Made by a program: the position numbers and the translations under genes | Source of the DNA: JARYMI01 sp964550915 | GTDB taxonomy: Bacteria > Acidobacteriota > Aminicenantia > Aminicenantales > UBA8522 | Assembly: GCA_964550915.1 (NCBI GenBank) | Contig: CAZKBY010000086.1 | Span: 1-10,398 of the forward strand | DNA length: 10,398 nt | Reading direction: 5' to 3' | Notes under the pieces: generated by a model | The model's database searches: none | Told to the model about the DNA's origin: nothing | The model's input: the letters and a program-made list of their open reading frames with translations, nothing else | In this document: piece after piece, positions 6,145 to 10,398 of the stretch | How the letters are laid out: each line of letters opens with the position of its first letter | Numbering within the stretch: the stretch's first letter is position 1

Positions 6145-7338
6145 AAGGAACTGGCTGTCGCTTCCGCATTAATTTTTCTCGTCGGCCTCTGTTTTTTTAT
6201 AGAAAAGCAATCGCTAGACCGGAAGAGAAGGAAGATCCCCCTCCGCATCGCCGTCACCGGGACGCGCGGAAAATCTACGGTAACACGGCTTATCGCCGCC
6301 GCGCTCAGGGAAGCCCATTTTTCCGTCCTGGCGAAAACAACGGGCTCCAAGGCGGTCGTCATCTTTCCCGATGGCCGGGAGGAGGAGATCAAAAGACGAG
6401 GCAACCCCACAATTCTGGAGGCAAAAAAGATCTTAAAAAAAGGGGCCAGCCTCGGCGCCGATGCCCTTGTTGTCGAGATGATGAGCATCCGGCCTGAGTT
6501 CGCGTTGGTCGAGTCACGCAGGATAATCAAGCCTCAGATTCTTGTCATCACCAACGTCCGGCTTGATCACCGCGAAGAGCAAGGCCGGTCGAAACCGGAA
6601 ATCGCCGCCAGCCTCGCCTCAGCCGTCCCGCCGCAGGCGACCGTCTTCTTGACAGAAGAAGAGCTCAGGCCGGAATTTGAGGTAGTCGCCGCGAAAGTGA
6701 AGGCGAGGATGATCGGCGTGCCTAAGGGGATTGTCGAGCGGGAGTCGTGGCTGGACCAAACGCCGTGGCCTGGGTTTGAAGAAAATATCCGCCTGGCTCT
6801 GGCCGTTACCGACTCCCTTGGCGTTCAAAGAGAGGTTGCCTGGCGGGGGATCAGGCGCGCCGAACCTGATTTCGGAACTCTTAGGGTTTGGCAGGCTGAA
6901 TTGGGACGTCCGCCAGCCCCCTGGATTTTAGTGAGCGCCTTTGCCGCAAACGAACCTGAGTCGACAGCCGTCATTTTGGCATTTCTCAAGGACAGGCTGG
7001 CTCCTCTGTGCTGGAAAGTGGTCGGAATTCTCAACTTCAGGAAGGACCGCGGCGACCGGTCGGTCCAGTGGCTTGAGGCCTGGGAAAACGGGTTCTTTTC
7101 GGGCTTTGAAAGGCTCTACGTTGTCGGCGGTCATGTCCGTTCATTAAGGTTAAAAAAGCTAGCCATGGCGAACGGCGGCATCATTCCGCTCACCTCCGTT
7201 TCTCCTCGAGCAGTCATGGATAAAGTAACGGCGGATGAACCGGCGGGCGGCGTTCTCATCGGAATGGGAAACATGGGCGGCCTCGGAGCAAAGCTCGTAG
7301 AACTCTGGAACAAGGAAGGCAAACCCTATGGACTTTGA
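6142..7338 (+). CDS. pgsB: Poly-gamma-glutamate synthase ligase subunit PgsB/CapB
   Basis: PgsB joins glutamates through their side-chain carboxyl using ATP; it is a Mur-ligase-like amide ligase held at the membrane with PgsC. From ATA 6142 the protein has 398 residues, matching the usual size of about 390. A leading membrane helix (LAVASALIFLVGLCFFI, 4-20) is followed by RIAVTGTRGKSTVTRL, the ATP-binding loop (GTRGKST, 40-46). Then come ALVVEMMSIRPE and TNVRLDHREEQG (137-148), the metal/ATP-site motif of the family, and near the end a glycine-rich GVLIGMGNMGGLG. Starting at ATG 6478 instead would remove the whole ATP loop, so that start must be wrong. The normal start codon is missing (ATA, possibly an ATG changed by one base), which may mean low expression, real AUA initiation, or a sequence error. 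Its stop overlaps the pgsC start by 11 bases. Confidence 0.93.
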   Translation: MKELAVASALIFLVGLCFFIEKQSLDRKRRKIPLRIAVTGTRGKSTVTRLIAAALREAHFSVLAKTTGSKAVVIFPDGREEEIKRRGNPTILEAKKILKKGASLGADALVVEMMSIRPEFALVESRRIIKPQILVITNVRLDHREEQGRSKPEIAASLASAVPPQATVFLTEEELRPEFEVVAAKVKARMIGVPKGIVERESWLDQTPWPGFEENIRLALAVTDSLGVQREVAWRGIRRAEPDFGTLRVWQAELGRPPAPWILVSAFAANEPESTAVILAFLKDRLAPLCWKVVGILNFRKDRGDRSVQWLEAWENGFFSGFERLYVVGGHVRSLRLKKLAMANGGIIPLTSVSPRAVMDKVTADEPAGGVLIGMGNMGGLGAKLVELWNKEGKPYGL

Positions 7339-7765
7339 GACGATTTTCATCGGCATTCTCATGGCGCTCCTTTACGCTGAAGTTACGGGCGTTTATCCAG
7401 GAGGCATCATCGTCCCGGCCTTTTTGGCCCTTTCCTTGAATGAACCAGCAAGAGTCCTGTCGACGATTATTATCGCCTGCCTGAGCCTCCTCGTCTATAA
7501 GCTCTTCACGCGCTATTTCATCCTTTTTGGGCAGCGGCGGTTTGTCCTCATGCTCCTCCTGGGCGGCTTGTGGGCTCAGGCCTGGCTCCTCTTTGTGCCC
7601 TCGTTATCTGTCGGGCGGCCGGAGCTTCGGGCCGTCGGCTGGATCATACCCGGCTTGCTGGCCAACAACCTGGAGAGACAGAAGTTTCTTCCCACTCTGG
7701 CCTCCTTGGCCACGGTTGTCGTTTTGACGTATTTTCTGGCGAACCTCATCAGGATGATCGGATAG
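7328..7765 (+). CDS. pgsC: Poly-gamma-glutamate synthase membrane subunit PgsC/CapC
   Basis: This 145-residue, very hydrophobic protein has the PgsC layout: IFIGILMALLYAEVTGVYPG at the start, then helices around ARVLSTIIIACLSLLVY, FVLMLLLGGLWAQAW and a last one near TLASLATVVVLTYFLA, about five in all. The E..G..PGG(I/M)(I/V)VPA stretch (EVTGVYPGGIIVPAF) and GWIIPGLLAN are characteristic of the family. PgsC pairs with PgsB in the membrane to form the polymerising unit. ATG 7328 lies inside the last codons of pgsB, so translation is probably coupled; there is no separate strong ribosome-binding site. Length agrees with known PgsC (about 149). No lesion is seen. Confidence 0.95.
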   Translation: MDFETIFIGILMALLYAEVTGVYPGGIIVPAFLALSLNEPARVLSTIIIACLSLLVYKLFTRYFILFGQRRFVLMLLLGGLWAQAWLLFVPSLSVGRPELRAVGWIIPGLLANNLERQKFLPTLASLATVVVLTYFLANLIRMIG

Positions 7766-7776
7766 AAGGAGATCTC

Positions 7777-8886
7777 TTGTCCCGGCCAAGCTCGAGCTGC
7801 TTCTTGCATAAGACAGAAAAGAAACAGGCCTTAATTTACGGCCTTGCCTTCCTGAGCGTTCTCTTTTTTATCCTGGCCAAACTCATTGCCGAAAGGCCGC
7901 TCGCAATCAAGGGAGAAATGCTCCGGGCGTCAGAGCTCATGAACGAGGCGACGGATGCCGTGCGCCGCTGCAAGGAAACCCGGGGCCTCATCATCGACAG
8001 GCAGACTGACCCGAATGCGACAGGCCTTATTGGCCTTGAGACTTCTCTGATCACGACCTCGCTCGGAAACCTGGAAGCGAAGAGGACGACGACCAACCCC
8101 AACTTCGCAGGCTTGCTTGTGCTGCTCCTGAGTGAAGCTGGAGCTAAAAAAGGAGATGCGGTCGCCATTGGCGCTTCGAGCTCGTTCCCGGCGCTCATCT
8201 TAGCCTCCCTTTGCGCGGCTAAGGCTGTGGACCTCAAACCCCTCCTCATCTGCTCCCTGGGAGCATCCCAGTGGGGAGCGAATAACCCTGAGTTCAACTG
8301 GCTTGATATCCAGGATTGCCTGAAGGAGGCCGGGCTTCTGGACACCCGGCCGCTCGCGCTCTCCCTGGGCGGAGAGGCTGACAGCGGTCAGGACATGACA
8401 AGAGAAGGCCGTGATTTCTTAATTGGACAGGCCAGAAGAAGCGGGATTCCTGTTCTCGAAGAACCTGATCTTCAGAGAAACGTCAAAGAAAGGCTTCGTC
8501 TCTATGAGATAGCGGCCGGAGAGAGGGGAGTCAAGGTTTTCATCAATGTCGGCGGCAGCTATGCGAACTTGGGAACGGATTCCGAAATCCTTCATATAAA
8601 GCCGGGGCTGGCCGAGTTCAGAAATCTTCCCGGGCCGGAAAGGAGGGGCGTCGTCTTCGAAATGGCCTCGCGCGGAATCTCGGTCATCCACCTTCTTTAT
8701 GTCAAAGGCCTCTCGGCTCGCTACGGCCTCCCCTGGGATCCGCTTCCCTTGCCCAAGCCCGGAGAGGGAGAATTTTACGGAGCAAAGAGACTCATCAACG
8801 GACCGTTTCTTCCCCTTGGGGTCACCTACCTTTTCCTCGTCGGCCTGCTTTTGTTCCTCTTTATTTTAAGAAGAGGGTTACCGTAA
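7777..8886 (+). CDS. pgsW: Poly-gamma-glutamate system protein PgsW
   Basis: Start TTG 7777 is placed by AGGAG at 7767-7771, five bases upstream and just after the pgsC stop. Longer readings run back through pgsC in another frame and are not credible. The 369-residue protein has a leading helix (ALIYGLAFLSVLFFILAKLI, about 18-37), a large non-cytoplasmic middle part, and a closing helix (TYLFLVGLLLFLFIL) followed by RRG. It matches the family called poly-gamma-glutamate system protein (TIGR04332, PgsW), found beside PgsB and PgsC. Notable stretches are GDAVAIGASSSFPALILASL, LGASQWGANNPEFNWLDI and FINVGGSYANLG. Its chemical role is unsettled; it may help move or anchor the polymer, replacing PgsA, which is absent here. 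The last 26 bases overlap the convergent gene on the other strand. Confidence 0.88.
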   Translation: MSRPSSSCFLHKTEKKQALIYGLAFLSVLFFILAKLIAERPLAIKGEMLRASELMNEATDAVRRCKETRGLIIDRQTDPNATGLIGLETSLITTSLGNLEAKRTTTNPNFAGLLVLLLSEAGAKKGDAVAIGASSSFPALILASLCAAKAVDLKPLLICSLGASQWGANNPEFNWLDIQDCLKEAGLLDTRPLALSLGGEADSGQDMTREGRDFLIGQARRSGIPVLEEPDLQRNVKERLRLYEIAAGERGVKVFINVGGSYANLGTDSEILHIKPGLAEFRNLPGPERRGVVFEMASRGISVIHLLYVKGLSARYGLPWDPLPLPKPGEGEFYGAKRLINGPFLPLGVTYLFLVGLLLFLFILRRGLP

Positions 8887-9442
8887 CGATGCACTGATAG
8901 GATTCGAGCCGATCTCGGTCCTGACAGATTCCCCTCTCGATGATCAGGATGCCGGCCCGATAATCATCCCAGCGATAGTGGTTTAGGTCGTTTCGATTGC
9001 CAGTGACTGAAGCCAGCTCGGGCACAGGAGATTCGACCTTTTCAAGTCCGATATATTCGAGGATCCGGTTTACGGAGTGAATGTCTTTGATGTGAAAATA
9101 TTTTTGGTTTGAATCCAGGACGAGGGAAAGCTTCGGCCCTGGGCTTTCGAAGGAATAGCGGATGAAGCGCTGGGTTCCCGCTGTTCCCTCAGTTTTATAG
9201 TAGACGTATTGGGGAGGTTTCTCGGGGAAAAACGTGTCTTTGACTTCCTGCTTGATGCCCGCCCAGGTGATTTTTTCTTGCTTTGTACCCTGGAGGTAAA
9301 GGAAAGCAGCGAGAAGCAAAATGATCAAAAGCGCCGAGCGAAGGATGTTCTCTGTTTCTCGCTTGATGAGGATCCAGATGAACCAGATAACCGAAAGTCC
9401 GATCAGGACAAGGACGATGTTTTTTAAAGTGGCGACAGCCAT
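8861..9442 (-). CDS. Small two-helix membrane protein, function unknown
   Basis: I do not recognise this 193-residue protein. It begins at ATG 9442 behind AAGGAGG. Two hydrophobic helices follow, roughly residues 6-26 (LVLIGLSVIWFIWILI) and 34-50 (RSALLIILLLAAFLYL), then a soluble part of about 140 residues. The soluble part carries QYVYYKTEGTAGTQRFIRYS, LSLVLDSNQKYFHIKDIHSV and NRILEYIGLEKVESP, and ends TVTLFLK. The two helices place the soluble part on the same side as the N-terminus. Its codons look coding throughout, and a promoter-like pair lies upstream. It converges on pgsW with a 26-base overlap, so transcription of one could interfere with the other. Whether it belongs to the polymer system cannot be told; adjacency is the only link. 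Confidence 0.75.
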   Translation of the reverse strand: MAVATLKNIVLVLIGLSVIWFIWILIKRETENILRSALLIILLLAAFLYLQGTKQEKITWAGIKQEVKDTFFPEKPPQYVYYKTEGTAGTQRFIRYSFESPGPKLSLVLDSNQKYFHIKDIHSVNRILEYIGLEKVESPVPELASVTGNRNDLNHYRWDDYRAGILIIERGICQDRDRLESYQCIVTVTLFLK

Positions 9443-9470
9443 CCTAGCCTCCTTATTCCGGATTTATATT

Positions 9471-9499
9471 ATTTTAACAAAAAAAGCCCGTCTGCCCAA
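9471..9499 (-). promoter_or_regulatory. Putative promoter of the minus-strand membrane protein
   Basis: Read on the minus strand, TTGGGC (9499-9494) and TAAAAT (9476-9471) are 17 bases apart. The start ATG at 9442 lies about 28 bases further on. The -10 matches five of six consensus bases; the -35 only three. Confidence 0.4.
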
Positions 9500-9539
9500 C
9501 TTTTCTTGTCCTCAAGTACGCATCTCTATTTTTGTGATG

Positions 9540-9576
9540 GAGGGGGGCCCGTCGTGGTTCACCCCCGGCGCCCCTC
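9540..9576. other. G/C-rich inverted repeat
   Basis: GAGGGG (9540-9545) pairs with CCCCTC (9571-9576), and GCC (9547-9549) with GGC (9567-9569), with one G-G mismatch and a 17-base loop. No T run follows on either strand, so this is not a standard intrinsic terminator. It could be a regulatory or structural hairpin in the leader of the minus-strand gene. Confidence 0.35.
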
Positions 9577-9881
9577 GCGGACCCATTTGTTAACTGTTGG
9601 GGCGGAAGTTGCGCGGCATCAAACGCTCGGGGAATAATTCCGAGACGCTCCCAAGCTTTATTTTTTATCCATTAATCTTCCCTCCACCTCTTATGGAATT
9701 AAGAGGCGACCAACGGTCAGCTTCTCGGGTAAGGTCGGCCCGCGAACCACGCCACCCCCCTCTTCTTTTCCAGAAAGACATCACACGATTGAAGATGCTT
9801 CTTGTTCTCAACGGGTGTTTTCCGCTGGAAGAGGGAAAGGTAGATAATTGGCTCTACCGGAAGGAATCCGCCTCAGACAGA

Positions 9882-10398
9882 TCAGCCTGATTGGGGGGAG
9901 GGCCGGGCCAGCAGCTCCTTGAGCCGAAGGCAGTTGCGCACGGCGAAGGCCTGATAATCATTATTGAAATAGACATATTTTTCCTCGGCCCCGGCCTCTT
10001 TAATCGCCTCGGCCCATTCCTTGAGTTCTTCATCGGTGTAGTTATACCTGTAGCCTCCGGTTAGCCCGTGGAAGCGGAAATAAGCGACTGAAGACGTCAG
10101 GGCGGCCGTCTTGGGCACCCGGGCAGAGGAGACGGTGCAGAAGGTCACGCCGGCAGCCCGGAGGATGTCGTAAACTTTCTCATCATACCAGCTTTCATGG
10201 CGGAATTCGATGACGTTGCGGTACTGCGAGGCCAACGTGTCGAGAAAACCTTTGAGAAGATCGAGGTCGAAGGTGATAGAAGGAGGAAGCTGGAAGAGGA
10301 TGCAGCCAAGTCTTGAGCCGAGAGAATCGGCCAGGATGTAAAAATAGCGGACCTCACTCCGGACATTAAGAAGTTTCTTGCGATGGGTGATCTGGCGG
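9882..10398 (-). CDS. DUF72 (YecE-like) protein, C-terminal part
   Basis: The frame is open from the right edge (10397) to TGA 9882-9884, giving the last 171 residues; the N-terminus lies outside the window. DUF72 proteins adopt a TIM-barrel-like fold related to YecE; their biochemical role is not established. Family signatures visible in order are KKLLNVRSEVRYFY, LGCILFQLPPSI, YRNVIEFRHESWYDE (the E.RH.SW strand), VAYFRFHGLTGGYRYNYT (the 'Y.R.HG....Y...Y' motif), ELKEWAEAI and YVYFNNDYQAFAVRNCLRL (the 'FNN...A.A..NA..L' motif). Several shorter starts exist inside it but would cut through the family domain, so the gene begins further right. The last residues, ARPSPQSG, are an unstructured tail. 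No terminator is apparent after it. Confidence 0.92.
   Translation of the reverse strand, partial: RQITHRKKLLNVRSEVRYFYILADSLGSRLGCILFQLPPSITFDLDLLKGFLDTLASQYRNVIEFRHESWYDEKVYDILRAAGVTFCTVSSARVPKTAALTSSVAYFRFHGLTGGYRYNYTDEELKEWAEAIKEAGAEEKYVYFNNDYQAFAVRNCLRLKELLARPSPQSG

Larger units (their letters stand above)
9443..9881. other. Gap of about 440 bases with no credible gene
   Basis: The left part (9443-9500) is AT-rich and holds the leader and promoter of the minus-strand membrane protein. A G/C-rich inverted repeat follows at 9540-9576. From about 9600 to 9881 a plus-strand frame is open for 97 codons. It is Arg/Ser/Pro-rich, has no ribosome-binding site and resembles nothing I know, so I do not call it a gene. 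Confidence 0.5.

Noticed and set aside
6081..6530. Minus-strand 149-codon frame over the start of pgsB
   Set aside because: Antisense shadow: the plus strand here encodes the conserved PgsB ATP loop.
7570..7776. Upstream extension of pgsW inside pgsC
   Set aside because: This part is read in another frame of pgsC and is not protein-like. TTG 7777 has a proper ribosome-binding site.
9478..9499. GGGCAGACGGGC plus a seven-T run on the minus strand as an intrinsic terminator
   Set aside because: The two GGGC blocks are direct, not inverted, repeats, so no stem forms. The run falls in a promoter spacer.
9597..9890. Plus-strand 97-codon frame before the DUF72 gene
   Set aside because: It is Arg/Ser/Pro-rich, has no ribosome-binding site, overlaps the DUF72 end and shows no motif.
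1..10398. tRNA, rRNA, CRISPR array, intact insertion sequence or attachment site
   Set aside because: Reading through the window showed no cloverleaf, spaced repeats, transposase motifs or terminal inverted repeats. A covariance-model scan was not possible here.

Overview
The window looks like a chromosomal segment of a Gram-negative, mid-to-high GC bacterium. An outer-membrane beta-barrel gene, good Shine-Dalgarno sequences and sigma70-like promoters support this. A Tat-type signal on an aminotransferase and a pgsB-pgsC-pgsW cluster would fit an Acidobacteriota/Aminicenantes-like lineage, but that placement is a low-confidence guess. No tRNA, rRNA, CRISPR array or intact insertion sequence was seen.

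Left part (1-3646) is a worn accessory region. It holds, in order: the last codons of an unrecognised gene (1-67); a fragment resembling the C-terminal end of a secreted glycosidase-like protein (148-603); a dolichol/phytol-kinase-like membrane protein gene with one in-frame amber codon (696-1556); a PorT-like outer-membrane barrel gene with a one-base frameshift at a G run inside its signal peptide (1709-2499); a second, decayed copy of the 3' end of the 148-603 fragment (2773-2824); an internally deleted type IIG restriction-modification gene (2936-3242); and a minus-strand hicB-hicA toxin-antitoxin pair whose toxin has lost the usual catalytic histidine and whose two genes both lack ATG starts.

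Middle part (3825-6090) carries a minus-strand DUF6920-family protein gene and a plus-strand HisC-like PLP aminotransferase with a twin-arginine signal.

Right part (6142-8886) is a tight poly-gamma-glutamate operon. pgsB (Mur-ligase-like amide ligase) appears to start at a non-standard ATA codon behind a perfect AGGAGG. pgsC (membrane partner) overlaps its end by 11 bases, and pgsW follows 11 bases later from a TTG. The aminotransferase lies 51 bases upstream in the same direction and may share the transcript. No pgsA/capA is present in the window. A convergent small two-helix membrane protein gene (8861-9442, minus) overlaps the last 26 bases of pgsW. After a gap of about 440 bases, a DUF72 gene (minus) runs off the right edge.

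The repeated lesions (amber, frameshift, missing starts, deletions) are either real gene decay or base-level errors in the source assembly. Sequence alone cannot decide, and this affects how several genes should be read.
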